Positions 32,217-41,776 of a stretch of DNA of 64,000 bases are shown in pieces. A model generated the notes under the pieces. It did no database searches. It saw only the letters and a program-made list of their open reading frames with translations, and was not told where the DNA came from. The translations under genes and the position numbers were made by a program. Within the stretch, counting starts at the first letter, position 1. Every line of letters begins with the position of its first letter. This DNA is from Sphingomonas sp. Its GTDB lineage: Bacteria; Pseudomonadota; Alphaproteobacteria; Sphingomonadales; Sphingomonadaceae. The stretch spans positions 231,141 through 295,140 of the forward strand of contig NZ_JAIXHL010000002.1 of the NCBI RefSeq assembly GCF_030145815.1, given 5' to 3'.

Positions 32217-33971
32217 GTGAAAGAAGACCAGAAGAATTTTCTGCTGTTCGCGGTAATCGCGGGGCTGCTGCTGTTCGCATGGCCGGCGGTAACCAACTGG
32301 CTGTTCCCCACTCCGCCCGCGACGACGGTAACCAAGGCGGCCGACGGCACGCCCAAGGTAGTGCCGAACCCCGGCGCAGACCCCACCGCCGACACGCCGC
32401 AGGCGATCCGCGACCGCGACAGCGTGCTGCGCGAAACCCCGCGCATCGCGATCGAAACCCCGACGGTGCGCGGCAGCCTGAACCTCAAGGGCGCGCGCAT
32501 CGATGATCTGGTGCTGGTCAAGCACAAGGAAACGATTGCCAAGGGCAGCGCCCCGATCCGCCTGCTGTCGCCCAGCGGCACGCGCGACGCCTATTTCGCC
32601 GGCTTCGGCTGGTCGGGTCAGGGCCTCAACGCCCCCGGCCCCGACACGGTGTGGCAGGCCAGCGGGTCGAAGCTGACCCCGACCACCCCGGTCACGCTCA
32701 CCGCCACCAACGGCACGCAGCGCTTTGCGATCGAACTGTCGGTCGATTACGGATACATGTTCACCGTCCGCCAGAAGGTCGCGAACCTGGGGCAAAAGGC
32801 GGTTGCTGCGGCGGGCTATGGCTATCTCTATCGCTATGGCGCGGGCAAGGACGTCGACACCTGGACGATCCACGCTGGCCCGGTCGCCTCCTATGGCGGC
32901 GCGGTCGACTATGGCGTCAATTACGATACGGTGAAGGACGAAGGCACCAAGCGCTTCGACGCCAAGGGCGGCTGGATCGGCTATACCGACATCTACTGGC
33001 TGACGGCACTCGTGCCCGATCAGGGCATGCCGGTCAGCCTCAGCTTCCGCCCCGGCGCCGGCACCGCAACCCAGGCGCAGTTCGAACCGACCACCGCCCG
33101 CCAGATCGCGCCGGGCCAGGTGCTGACCCAGACGACGCGCTTCTTTGCGGGTGCGAAGGACATCAACCTGCTCGACAGCTACGAAGAGGAAGGCGGCATC
33201 CACCAGTTCGGCAAGGCGATCGACTGGGGCTGGTTCGAAGTCTTCGAAAAGCCGATCTTCCATTACCTCCACTGGCTGTTCCGCATGGTCGGCAATTTCG
33301 GTCTGGCGATCATCCTGCTGACCGTCACCGTCCGCCTGCTGCTGTTCCCGATCGCGCAGAAGCAGTTCGCGTCGATGGCCGCGATGCGCGCTCTCCAGCC
33401 CAAGATGAAGGCGCTGCAGGAGCGCTACAAGGACGACAAGCCGCGCCAGCAGCAGGAGATCATGAAGCTGTACAAGGACGAGAAGGTGAACCCGCTCGCG
33501 GGCTGCCTCCCGACCCTGCTGCAGATTCCGATCCTCTACGCGCTGTACAAGGTGCTGATGCTGTCGATCGAAATGCGCCACCAGCCGCTGGTGCTGTGGG
33601 TCAAGGATCTGTCCGCGCCCGACCCGGCTAACCTGGTCAACCTCGTCCATTACCTGACCGGCATCCAGCTGCCGATGTTCATGGCGCTGGGCGTGTTCCC
33701 GATCCTGCTCGGCGTGTCGATGTGGGCGCAGTTCAAGCTGAACCCGGCACCGACCGACGAAGTGCAGAAGCAGATGTTCGCGATCATGCCGTGGATTCTG
33801 ATGTTCGTGATGGCACCGTTCGCAGCGGGTCTCCAGCTTTACTGGATCACCTCGAACCTGCTCACCATCGCGCAGCAGAAGTTCCTGTACAGCCGCCATC
33901 CGGCGCTCAAGGAACCGGTGCCCGCGACCGGCGCGGTGATCGACGCCAAGCCGGCTAAGGGGAAGAAGTGA
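32217..33971 (+). CDS. yidC: Membrane protein insertase YidC
   Basis: A 584-residue Oxa1-family insertase. TM1 is at the N-terminus ([18 protein letters not shown]), followed by a large periplasmic domain (about 60-340) and the five-helix core. The core starts [16 protein letters not shown] and carries the groove Arg ([10 protein letters not shown]) and the cytoplasmic coiled loop ([20 protein letters not shown]). It inserts membrane proteins alone or with SecYEG. GTG start with GGGGAA upstream; the stop overlaps the engB start by four bases, so the two are coupled. Confidence 0.98.
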   Translation: MKEDQKNFLLFAVIAGLLLFAWPAVTNWLFPTPPATTVTKAADGTPKVVPNPGADPTADTPQAIRDRDSVLRETPRIAIETPTVRGSLNLKGARIDDLVLVKHKETIAKGSAPIRLLSPSGTRDAYFAGFGWSGQGLNAPGPDTVWQASGSKLTPTTPVTLTATNGTQRFAIELSVDYGYMFTVRQKVANLGQKAVAAAGYGYLYRYGAGKDVDTWTIHAGPVASYGGAVDYGVNYDTVKDEGTKRFDAKGGWIGYTDIYWLTALVPDQGMPVSLSFRPGAGTATQAQFEPTTARQIAPGQVLTQTTRFFAGAKDINLLDSYEEEGGIHQFGKAIDWGWFEVFEKPIFHYLHWLFRMVGNFGLAIILLTVTVRLLLFPIAQKQFASMAAMRALQPKMKALQERYKDDKPRQQQEIMKLYKDEKVNPLAGCLPTLLQIPILYALYKVLMLSIEMRHQPLVLWVKDLSAPDPANLVNLVHYLTGIQLPMFMALGVFPILLGVSMWAQFKLNPAPTDEVQKQMFAIMPWILMFVMAPFAAGLQLYWITSNLLTIAQQKFLYSRHPALKEPVPATGAVIDAKPAKGKK

Positions 33972-34609
33972 CCGAATTCGACCCCGAGCTGATCGAGGGC
34001 GCGCGCAAGACCTTTGCGGGTCCGGTCGCGTTCCTCAAATCCGCGCCTGCGCTCAACTTCCTGCCCGACGCGGTCGTGCCGGAAGTCGCGTTTGCCGGGC
34101 GATCGAACGTCGGCAAATCCTCGCTGCTCAACGCGCTGACCGGGCGCAACGCGCTGGCGCGCACGTCGAACACGCCGGGGCGGACGCAGGAACTGAACTT
34201 CTTCGACGTGGGCGATCCGGTGAAGTTCCGCCTGGTCGACATGCCCGGCTATGGCTTTGCCAAGGCGCCCAAGGATATCGTCAAAAAGTGGCGCTTCCTG
34301 GTGAACGACTATCTGCGCGGGCGCGACGTGCTCAAGCGCGTGCTGGTGCTGATCGACAGCCGCCACGGCATCAAGGATGTCGACCGCGAGATCCTCGACA
34401 TGCTCGACGCAGCAGCGGTCAGCTATCGCATCGTCCTGACCAAGGGCGACAAGATCAAGCCGGCCGAGCTCGCCGAAGTAACCGAACGCACCATCGCCGA
34501 AGCGCGCAAGCGTCCGGCCGCCCATCCCGACATCCTCGCTACGTCGAGCGAGAAGAATGACGGCATTGCCGAGCTGCGCGCCGCGGTGGTCGAGGCCGTT
34601 AGTATCTAG
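33968..34609 (+). CDS. engB: Ribosome biogenesis GTPase EngB/YsxC
   Basis: A 213-residue TRAFAC GTPase with G1 ([11 protein letters not shown]), G3 ([11 protein letters not shown]) and G4 (TKGDK). EngB assists late assembly of the large ribosomal subunit and cell division. GTG start in the yidC stop (GTGA), with GGGGAAGAA upstream. It closes the rpmH-rnpA-yidD-yidC-engB cluster; no terminator is evident directly after it. Confidence 0.97.
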   Translation: MTEFDPELIEGARKTFAGPVAFLKSAPALNFLPDAVVPEVAFAGRSNVGKSSLLNALTGRNALARTSNTPGRTQELNFFDVGDPVKFRLVDMPGYGFAKAPKDIVKKWRFLVNDYLRGRDVLKRVLVLIDSRHGIKDVDREILDMLDAAAVSYRIVLTKGDKIKPAELAEVTERTIAEARKRPAAHPDILATSSEKNDGIAELRAAVVEAVSI

Positions 34610-34706
34610 TTTCTGTCCCGAAAATTACGCTTTCTGTCAGAGGCTTATCCGACAATGTTCCCACTGTCGTCTCACCGGAGACGATTCGAACTGGGGAACC
34701 TATTTC

Positions 34707-35207
34707 ATGAAGTTAGTATCTGTGGCGGCCACGGCTCTTCTGGCCGTGAGCCTTAGTGGTTGTGCAACGGTTATGAATGGACCGAACGTCAACTATGCGA
34801 CCCAGTCGAAGCCAGATGGGGCTCAAGTCAAGTTCACGAGCGGTGAAACGTGCACCACGCCTTGCACGCTCAAATTCAAGCGCAAAGATGACAGGCGCGC
34901 GGACATCAGCTTGGCTGGCTACAAGTCCACTTACATCTTGATTCAGTCCAAGCTGGGCGGTTCGGCTTTTGGCAACATCCTGCTTGGCGGTGGCGTTGGC
35001 GCAATCGTCGATGGCGCGAACGGCGCAAGTAATCGGCTGTATCCGCGCCCGCTGATCGTCCGGCTGGCACCGGAAGGCTCGAGCGAGGAAGCAGTGCTGC
35101 TCGACAAGGATGGCAAGGTCGTCATGACGGTAAAGGCGCACAACGACTCGGTGCGTGCCGATGTCGCCAAGACCATCGGGCCGAAGCTCGCGGGCCTCGA
35201 AGACTGA
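34707..35207 (+). CDS. Small outer-membrane-type lipoprotein, PEGA-like
   Basis: The protein is 166 residues from the ATG at 34707; the ORF track begins 50 codons upstream, inside engB. The lipobox LAVSLSGC shows it is a lipoprotein. The mature part has a PEGA-like segment (KPDGAQVKFTSGETCTTPC) with a likely disulfide, then a glycine-rich turn (GNILLGGGVGAIVDG). Proteins of this form are common in proteobacteria and unassigned. It has its own strong terminator downstream, so it is probably monocistronic. Third positions are less GC-rich than in the neighbours (TTAGT, TTCGG and similar codons), a mild hint of different origin. Confidence 0.8.
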   Translation: MKLVSVAATALLAVSLSGCATVMNGPNVNYATQSKPDGAQVKFTSGETCTTPCTLKFKRKDDRRADISLAGYKSTYILIQSKLGGSAFGNILLGGGVGAIVDGANGASNRLYPRPLIVRLAPEGSSEEAVLLDKDGKVVMTVKAHNDSVRADVAKTIGPKLAGLED

Positions 35208-35272
35208 ACCAACGTGATGGTTGGCGGAACTGAGTTTCGCCAACCGAACGCGTATCGCCAAGGCGAACAAGG

Positions 35273-35304
35273 GAGACGCCCGGGCCTTCCCGGGCGTCTC
35301 TTTT
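35273..35304 (+). terminator. Rho-independent terminator after the lipoprotein gene
   Basis: GAGACGCCCGGG and CCCGGGCGTCTC form a perfect 12-bp stem with a four-base loop, followed by TTTT. It separates the lipoprotein gene from the oppositely oriented peptidase gene. Confidence 0.93.
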
Positions 35305-35311
35305 CTGCGGC

Positions 35312-37258
35312 TCAGGCCGGGTTATGCTTGGCGAGAAACGCCTCCATCGCCTTCAGGAACTCGAGCCGGTCCTCCTGGCGCGAGAAGTGATGGTCGCCCA
35401 GCGGCTGGACGATATAGGTCACGTCCTTGCCCGCGCTCTTCAGCTTTTGCGCCATGACCTGCGACTGGACGATCGGCACGACGCGGTCTTCCTTGCCGTG
35501 CATGATCAGCACCGGAATGCTGAACGACCCCGCGAAATTGACCGGCGACACGTCCTTGAGGTCGCTTGCCTGCCGCCGCAGCCAGTCGCCGCGCGACTTG
35601 GAATAGAGGAAATTGCTCTGATAGCGGATCATCCGGTTGAGGTCGGACACGCCGGCATAGGAAATGGCGCAGCGATATTTGTCGCTGTCGCGCTGGGCCG
35701 CCCGCAGCGCGGCATAGCCGCCATAGGACGCGCCGACCATGCACACGCGCTTGGGATCGGCGATGCCCAGCGCGGCGAGCGCCTTGACCGAATCGTCGAG
35801 GTCATCCTGCATCGCGCGACCCCATTGACCCTCGCCCAGTTCCATGAACTTGGTGCCGTAACCGGTCGAGCCGCGATAATTGGGCTGGATCACGACATAG
35901 CCGCGATCAGCCAGGAACTGCGTCCACCAGTCCCACACTTCGCTGTCGCGCGCGCGCGGACCGCCATGCGGCATGACGATCAGCGGCAGCGCGCCCGAAC
36001 GTCCCTTGGGCGTCGTCAGCACCGCCGCAATCTCGACCCCGTCGCGCGCCTTGTAACGGATCGTGCGCACCGGATGCAGCCGCTTCAATCCGATTGCGCT
36101 ATTGTCGTTGGCGATCGGCAACAATTCCTCGCCCTCGCGCTTGAACAGCAGCCAGGCTCCCGGCGAATCCGGACCACTGACGCGGATCAATGCGGCGCTC
36201 TGGTCGCGGCTCATCGATGCGATGTCGACCTGCGCGCCCTTGACCCGCGCCTCCAGCCGGGTCTGTAGCGCCGCCATCGCCGGATCGACCCATTTGGTCA
36301 TCGGCCGGTTCTCTTCGACCGCGACGCCCAGAAACCCGTCCCCCGCCGGGTCCGGGACGATCCCGGCGATGTCATAGCCCGGCGTGGCGAACAACTGCTT
36401 GCCGCGCTTGAAACTGGTCAGATCGAGTTCGTACAGCGCGGAAAAGCCATCGGCATCGTCCTCGACGATCAGCGCCTTGGTCTTGTCGCGCAGGAACATC
36501 GACGGAATGGTCATGCGGTCATCCGGGCCGCGCGTACGGTCGATCGTCCGCACGGGGCTGTCGGCGGCTTCGCGATAGAGCAACCGGCTGGTGCGTCCGT
36601 CGAGCGACGAACCGATGCCCATGCGCACCACGCCATCGCGGTCGGCATACCAGTCGAGCACGCCTTCGCGCGGCCCCTGCACCAGCTTGCTCTTGCCGGT
36701 GGCAAGATCGAATTCCTCGACCCGCGCCCAGAAGTCGATCGTGTTGGTATAGATCGAGCCCTGATAGGCCAGCATCAGCCGCGGCGTGCCATCGCGCGCG
36801 GTCCAGATGACATCGTCGCCGATCTGCGCCGCTTGCTTCCCGGCAAGTACCGCCATGGCCGAAGTCTTGACGTTCAGGCTGACGGCACGCCGGAAGTAGA
36901 AATTCTCGCCCTCCAGCGGCTGTTCGCGGCCGATACCGACCACGGCCCATTCGTCATTGACCCAGCGCCACCAGTTGAGGTCGGACTTGCCCGGATTGTA
37001 AAAGGACGGCGGCGTCTTGCCATCGAGCGGGATCATCGCGAGCAGCATCTGCCCGTTACGCGCGACCCGGGCGAGCAGCCGCGTGCCATCGGGCGACAGC
37101 GCCGGATTCTCGATCTGCGGCAGCTGGGCAAATACCTCGACCGGCAGGGGCGCGGGCGCGGCGCGCGCAGGGGCCGGTGCGGGCGACGGATTCTGCGCCG
37201 CCGGCGCGGCACCGATCGTCGCAAGACCAGCGGCCAAGATCATGAACTTACGTGACAT
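35312..37258 (-). CDS. S9 family (prolyl oligopeptidase-like) secreted peptidase
   Basis: The 648-residue protein has a signal peptide (MSRKFMILAAGLATIGAAPAA) and a Pro/Ala-rich linker. A seven-bladed propeller covers about residues 40-380, and a C-terminal alpha/beta-hydrolase domain has the nucleophile motif GASYGGYAA, the acid in HGKEDRVVP and the His in GDHHF, a complete triad. S9 peptidases cut after Pro or Ala in short peptides; this group often acts in the periplasm as acylaminoacyl/dipeptidyl peptidases. I use the ATG at 37258 (GGGGGAAG upstream); the ORF track start is 117 codons earlier in another gene's shadow. Confidence 0.93.
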   Translation of the reverse strand: MSRKFMILAAGLATIGAAPAAQNPSPAPAPARAAPAPLPVEVFAQLPQIENPALSPDGTRLLARVARNGQMLLAMIPLDGKTPPSFYNPGKSDLNWWRWVNDEWAVVGIGREQPLEGENFYFRRAVSLNVKTSAMAVLAGKQAAQIGDDVIWTARDGTPRLMLAYQGSIYTNTIDFWARVEEFDLATGKSKLVQGPREGVLDWYADRDGVVRMGIGSSLDGRTSRLLYREAADSPVRTIDRTRGPDDRMTIPSMFLRDKTKALIVEDDADGFSALYELDLTSFKRGKQLFATPGYDIAGIVPDPAGDGFLGVAVEENRPMTKWVDPAMAALQTRLEARVKGAQVDIASMSRDQSAALIRVSGPDSPGAWLLFKREGEELLPIANDNSAIGLKRLHPVRTIRYKARDGVEIAAVLTTPKGRSGALPLIVMPHGGPRARDSEVWDWWTQFLADRGYVVIQPNYRGSTGYGTKFMELGEGQWGRAMQDDLDDSVKALAALGIADPKRVCMVGASYGGYAALRAAQRDSDKYRCAISYAGVSDLNRMIRYQSNFLYSKSRGDWLRRQASDLKDVSPVNFAGSFSIPVLIMHGKEDRVVPIVQSQVMAQKLKSAGKDVTYIVQPLGDHHFSRQEDRLEFLKAMEAFLAKHNPA

Positions 37259-37328
37259 TACTTCCCCCTGCGCAACCGGCCCCGGCGCGCAACCTGTCGC
37301 GTCAGCGGCCGCCGTGCAAGCGAAATGG

Positions 37329-37691
37329 TCAGGCGGGCGGAACGCGTCTCGCCCAGCGCTGGAGACGGGGTCGGACGCGCAGGAATGCGCGATAGCCGCG
37401 CTCCAGCAGCGCGAGCACCACATGGTTACGCGCCGCCAGCCCCAGCGGGCGGAGCAGCGGGATCGCGCGCCACATCGCCGCGAATGCCGCCGCGCCGGAC
37501 AGCAATCGGCCATTCTCCCGCGCATGGAAGCGGGCGAGCAACTCCGCCCGATCGACCGGGCATGCGCCATCGCCCAGCCCCTCGATCGCGACGAACGCGA
37601 TTCGCCCACGCCGCTCGAGTCGACGCATCAGCGCGATCTCGCGAACGCACAACGGGCATTGGCCGTCGTACCAGACGGTGACGTGGGTCAT
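37329..37691 (-). CDS. DCC family thiol-disulfide oxidoreductase (DUF393)
   Basis: A 120-residue protein with the family opening VWYDGQCPLCVREI, a D-x-x-C-x-x-C redox centre in a thioredoxin-like fold, and ending RAFLRVRPRLQRWARRV. Predicted cytoplasmic thiol-disulfide exchange; substrates unknown. Its ATG faces the GST gene start 80 bp away, so the two are divergent, and it may follow the same promoter region in the other direction. Confidence 0.88.
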   Translation of the reverse strand: MTHVTVWYDGQCPLCVREIALMRRLERRGRIAFVAIEGLGDGACPVDRAELLARFHARENGRLLSGAAAFAAMWRAIPLLRPLGLAARNHVVLALLERGYRAFLRVRPRLQRWARRVPPA

Positions 37692-37770
37692 GGCGACCGT
37701 CTACCACCGCCGCCGCTTCGACCATAGTGGACAGGTTGCCCCATCCCCGCCCCGCCGCTATCCCCGCGCG

Positions 37771-38436
37771 ATGCTCAAGCTCTTCATCGGCAACAAGGCC
37801 TATTCCTCCTGGTCGCTGCGCGGCTGGCTCGCATGCAAGCTCTCCGGGCTTCCGTTCGAGGAAGTGGTCGTCCCGCTCTACGATCAGGATTGGGACAAAC
37901 GGCGCGAGGGCGACGAGTTCGCGCCGTCATCGGGCAAGGTGCCGATCCTGTGGGATGGCGACGCGGTGGTGTGGGACAGCCTCGCCATCGTCGAATATCT
38001 GAACGAAAAGTCGGGCGGCGACAAATTCTGGCCGACCGATCCCGCCGCGCGCGCGATGGCGCGGTCGATGGCGGCCGAGATGCATTCGGGCTATGCCGCG
38101 CTGCGCCGCAAGCACAGCATGAACATCCGACAGGTCTATCCGCCCAAAACCCCGGACGAAGACGTGATGCACGACATTCAGCGGATCATGGAGCTATGGG
38201 CGCAGGCCCGCGCGCGCTATGGCGGCGATGGCGAATTCCTGTTCGGCCAGTTCGGCGCGGTCGACGTGATGTTCGCGCCGGTCGTGACCCGCTTCGTCAC
38301 CTACTCGCTCCCCGTCGCACGCTTCGCCCCGGCATACATGAACGCGGTGCTCCAGCATCCCTTCATGCAGGACTGGATCGCCGGCGCGCAGGAAGAGGAA
38401 TGGGTGATCGAACAGTTCGAGCAGGCGCCGGTCTAG
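37771..38436 (+). CDS. Glutathione S-transferase family protein
   Basis: The 221-residue protein has an N-terminal thioredoxin-like domain (LFIGNKAYSSWSLRGWLACK, with Ser at the catalytic position), the cis-Pro site (GKVPILWDG) and the SNAIL-type motif (VVWDSLAIVEYLNE). A helical C-domain follows. The wording fits the xi/zeta-like GSTs of proteobacteria that conjugate or isomerise electrophiles. I use the ATG at 37771; the ORF track adds 31 codons upstream. Its stop codon shares CTAG with the stop of the cupin gene on the other strand. Confidence 0.93.
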   Translation: MLKLFIGNKAYSSWSLRGWLACKLSGLPFEEVVVPLYDQDWDKRREGDEFAPSSGKVPILWDGDAVVWDSLAIVEYLNEKSGGDKFWPTDPAARAMARSMAAEMHSGYAALRRKHSMNIRQVYPPKTPDEDVMHDIQRIMELWAQARARYGGDGEFLFGQFGAVDVMFAPVVTRFVTYSLPVARFAPAYMNAVLQHPFMQDWIAGAQEEEWVIEQFEQAPV

Positions 38437-38879
38437 AACCCGCCCCCGTCTTTCCGCCTGAACCCGACGCCATTCGCGAGATGCATGTCTATATCGGGAT
38501 AATGGCAGTCGCTCGCCGCCGGGCGGCCGATCGCGACGAACACACAATCGGCGTCGCTGCGGTTCTGCAGGACATGGCCGTTGCCATCGGCCTTGGGAAA
38601 GGCCGCGACGTCGCCGGGGCGCATCACATGCTCGCCCGCGTCGTCGACCAGCACCGCTTCGCCCGCCAGCATCACGACCAGCTCATCCTCGCCCTCATGC
38701 CAGTGGCGGTGCGCGGACCATGCGCCGGGCTTGAGCGTAACATGGCTCGCGCCGAAGTCGGTCAGCCCCGCTGCGGGCGCGAGGCGGCGGTACCAGCGGC
38801 CCTGCACGACATCGGCATATTCTGCCGGATAGCCGGTCGCATTGGTCTGCGGGATTGTGTCGAGGTCGAGCTTGGGCAA
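38433..38879 (-). CDS. Cupin-domain protein
   Basis: The 148-residue single cupin barrel has motif 1 (HRHWHEGEDELVVMLAGE, metal-binding His and Glu) and motif 2 (GDVAAFPKADGNGHVLQN). It binds one metal ion and may be a small isomerase, dioxygenase or regulatory cupin; nothing fixes the substrate. It diverges from dapE with 26 bp between starts, so their upstream signals must overlap. It converges on the GST gene with a 4-bp overlap. Confidence 0.88.
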   Translation of the reverse strand: MPKLDLDTIPQTNATGYPAEYADVVQGRWYRRLAPAAGLTDFGASHVTLKPGAWSAHRHWHEGEDELVVMLAGEAVLVDDAGEHVMRPGDVAAFPKADGNGHVLQNRSDADCVFVAIGRPAASDCHYPDIDMHLANGVGFRRKDGGGF

Positions 38880-38905
38880 AGGAGCCTCCCAGTGAAGGAG
38901 CGAAT

Positions 38906-40027
38906 ATGCCCGATGTCGTCGACCTGACCAAGGCGCTGATCGCCGCGCCCAGCATCACCCCCGCGCGGGGCACTGTGTTCGACGTGCTGGAGGCTGCGCT
39001 GATCCCGCTCGGTTTCGCTGTCGAGCGGTTCGTGGCGGGTGAGGCGCCCGACGGGCCGGTCGAAAACCTCCTCGCCGTCCGCAGCGCCGGTCCGGGGCCG
39101 CATTTTGCCTTTGCCGGACATCTCGACGTGGTGCCGCCGGGCGAAGGCTGGGCAAGCGGCGCGTTCGAGCCGGAAGTGCGCGGCGACCTGCTCTACGGAC
39201 GCGGCGCGGTGGACATGAAAGGCGCAATCGCGGCGTTCGTGGCGGCACTCGCCCCCCTGCCCGCCTCCGGCACTGTCAGTCTGATCATCACCGGCGATGA
39301 GGAAGGCCCGGCCACCTATGGCACGCTCGCGATCATGGATCGGATGGTGGCACGTGGCCTGACCCCAGACCTGTGCCTCGTCGGTGAGCCGACCTCCGCC
39401 CACCGCCTCGGCGACACGATCAAGATCGGGCGGCGCGGATCGACCGTGATCGATATCGAGGTGCCGGGGCGGCAGGGCCATGTCGCCTACCCCCATCTCG
39501 CCGACAATCCGATCCCGCGCCTCGTCCGCGCGCTGGCCGAGATCGACGCCATCGTGCTGGACGAAGGCACCGACTGGTTCCAGCCGTCGAATATCGAGGT
39601 CATCGACCTGGAGGTCGGCAACCCCGCGACCAACGTCATCCCCGGCCGGGCCAAGGCGCGCATCTCGATCCGCTTCAACGACCAGCATCGCGGCCACGAC
39701 CTGATCGCGCGGGTGCAGGACATCGTCCACACGCACGCCCCCGCCGGAATCGTGCGCGGCCGCGTCTATGGCGAAGCGTTCCTGACCCAGCCGGGTGAGC
39801 TGTCCACGTTGGTCGCCGATGCGATCCGCGCGGAAACCGGGGTCGAGGCGGAACTGTCCACCAGCGGCGGAACGTCCGACGCGCGCTTCCTGTCGCGTAT
39901 CTGCCCGGTGGTCGAATTCGGCCTGCTCAACGCGACGATGCACAAGCTCGACGAAGCGGTCGCGCTGGACGACCTGCACACGCTGACGCGGATCTATGCG
40001 GGGGTTTTGGGGCGAGTGTTCAGGTAG
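38906..40027 (+). CDS. dapE: Succinyl-diaminopimelate desuccinylase
   Basis: This 373-residue M20 metallopeptidase acts in lysine and peptidoglycan-precursor synthesis, removing succinate from N-succinyl-LL-diaminopimelate. The zinc and catalytic motifs are all present: HLDVVPPG, GRGAVDMKGA, the general base in TGDEEGPATYGT, and STSGGTSDARF near the end. An AAGGAG site precedes the ATG at 38906; the ORF track's start is 17 codons earlier, inside the cupin promoter region. It ends 3 bp before the stop of the oppositely oriented GGDEF/EAL gene. Confidence 0.96.
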   Translation: MPDVVDLTKALIAAPSITPARGTVFDVLEAALIPLGFAVERFVAGEAPDGPVENLLAVRSAGPGPHFAFAGHLDVVPPGEGWASGAFEPEVRGDLLYGRGAVDMKGAIAAFVAALAPLPASGTVSLIITGDEEGPATYGTLAIMDRMVARGLTPDLCLVGEPTSAHRLGDTIKIGRRGSTVIDIEVPGRQGHVAYPHLADNPIPRLVRALAEIDAIVLDEGTDWFQPSNIEVIDLEVGNPATNVIPGRAKARISIRFNDQHRGHDLIARVQDIVHTHAPAGIVRGRVYGEAFLTQPGELSTLVADAIRAETGVEAELSTSGGTSDARFLSRICPVVEFGLLNATMHKLDEAVALDDLHTLTRIYAGVLGRVFR

Positions 40028-40030
40028 GGC

Positions 40031-41707
40031 TTACGCCCGCAGCGCCAGTCGCGGCGCGGCGCTCGCCCATTCGAGAAACGCATCCTCAGCCATCGGCTTG
40101 GCGATGACATAGCCCTGCAGAATGTCGCAGCCGATCACGCGCAGCACTTCCAGCTGCGCCTCGGTCTCGATCCCCTCGGCCACGACCTCGCACCCGATGC
40201 CGTGGATCAGGCCGATCACGGCGTGCGCGATGGTGCGCGCCTCGGCGCTGGTCGCGACATTTTCGACCAGACTGCGGTCGAGCTTCACGCGGTCGAGCGG
40301 GAGGTCGCGCAAGCGGGCGAGGTTCGAATAGCCGGTGCCGAAATCGTCCACCGCCACCGTCGCGCCATCGCTGCGCAGCGCCGCGATCGCATCGATCACC
40401 TCGCGCGAGCAGTGCATCGCCAGCGTCTCGGTAATCTCCAGCTCCAGCAGCCGCGCGGGCGCACCAGCGGCCTGCATCGCCTCACGCAACCGACGGAAAA
40501 AGGCGGCGTGATCGAGCTGGCGCGGGCTGATATTGACCGCCATCCGCTGTTCGATGCCCAGCGCCCCCCAGCGCGCGATCGTCGCGGCGACATGCTCGAC
40601 CACCCATTCGCCAATCTCGACGATCAGGCCGGTTTCCTCGGCACGCCCGATAAAGCTGCCCGGCAGGCACAGCCCGCGCGTCGGATGCTGCCAGCGCAGC
40701 AACGCCTCCGCGGCGACGATGCGACCGTCCATCGCGCTGATCTGCGGCTGATAGACCAGAGTGAACTGGTCGCGCTCGACGGCCATGCGCAGGTCGCTCT
40801 CCAGCAACGCGCGCTCAGCGATCTCGTTGGCGAGGTGGTCGGTGAAATGCTCGGCGCGCCCGCGACCCTTGGCCTTGGCGTGGTACATCGCCGCGTCGGC
40901 GGCGCGCATCAGGTCGGTCAGCGACGTGCCATGCTCGGGCCGGATCGCGATGCCGACCGATGCGCCGATCGACACTTCCTGATCGGCCAGATCGAACGGT
41001 TCGGACAGCGCGAACAGGATGCCGCGACCGACCCGGTCGGCGTCACGGACATGGCCCAGCTCGGGGAAATAGATGGTGAACTCGTCGCCCGACAGGCGAC
41101 CGATCAGCGGCTGGCGCGCATCGCCCTCGATCGCGAAGCGGTCGGCCACCGCGCGCAGCCGGTTCGCGACCATGCCGAGCAGCTGATCGCCGACGGCATG
41201 GCCCAGCGTATCGTTCACCGCCTTGAACCGGTCGAGATCGATAAAGAACAATGCCGCCATCGCATCCTGCGGCAGCTCGGCCAGCATCCGCTCGCAACTG
41301 CGGCGAAAATGGGTGCGGTTGGGCAGGCCGGTGACCGGATCGTAAAGCGCGAGTCGCTGGACGCTGTCCAGATTGCTGTGCAGCTGGCGGAACAGACCGT
41401 CCATCGCCCGCGCCAGCGGCGGAACGCACTGCTCCACCTCTTCCGGAATTTCACTTTGCAGGTCGCCATTGGCGGCGCGGGTCAGCCGCTCGATCGCTGC
41501 GTCGATCGCTGCCGCAGTCGAGGCGATGGTGCGCTCGGCATAGGCCCAGCACATCGCGGCACAGATGATCGCTGCAATCAGTGCGCGGCTCGCACTCGCC
41601 ACGTCGAACGGCCCGCGCGTCGTGGCGGCGAGCGCAAGAATGAAGACGAACGCCCCCGCACACAGCGCGAACGCAATCGCGCGGCTTTTGAGCGAAAATC
41701 CGTCCAT
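40031..41707 (-). CDS. GGDEF-EAL cyclic-di-GMP signalling protein
   Basis: The 558-residue protein has two N-terminal membrane helices (AIAFALCAGAFVFILALAA, then ALIAAIICAAMCWAY). A GGDEF domain follows (DPVTGLPNRTHF, DLDRFKAVND, and a signature that reads SGDEF) and then an EAL domain (EALLRW, NISPRQL, ITETLA, DDFGTGYSNL, VKLDRSLV). The Ser in place of the first Gly of GGDEF is tolerated in some active cyclases, so activity is uncertain; the EAL residues for metal and catalysis look complete, so it is likely a phosphodiesterase. ATG at 41707; the ORF track's GTG start adds seven codons. Confidence 0.94.
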   Translation of the reverse strand: MDGFSLKSRAIAFALCAGAFVFILALAATTRGPFDVASASRALIAAIICAAMCWAYAERTIASTAAAIDAAIERLTRAANGDLQSEIPEEVEQCVPPLARAMDGLFRQLHSNLDSVQRLALYDPVTGLPNRTHFRRSCERMLAELPQDAMAALFFIDLDRFKAVNDTLGHAVGDQLLGMVANRLRAVADRFAIEGDARQPLIGRLSGDEFTIYFPELGHVRDADRVGRGILFALSEPFDLADQEVSIGASVGIAIRPEHGTSLTDLMRAADAAMYHAKAKGRGRAEHFTDHLANEIAERALLESDLRMAVERDQFTLVYQPQISAMDGRIVAAEALLRWQHPTRGLCLPGSFIGRAEETGLIVEIGEWVVEHVAATIARWGALGIEQRMAVNISPRQLDHAAFFRRLREAMQAAGAPARLLELEITETLAMHCSREVIDAIAALRSDGATVAVDDFGTGYSNLARLRDLPLDRVKLDRSLVENVATSAEARTIAHAVIGLIHGIGCEVVAEGIETEAQLEVLRVIGCDILQGYVIAKPMAEDAFLEWASAAPRLALRA

Positions 41708-41776
41708 TGCGGTTGCGCGATCCCCCACGCCAGCCGGACCATCCGGCTTCTTGGAGATGGGTATGCAGGCAAAGAG

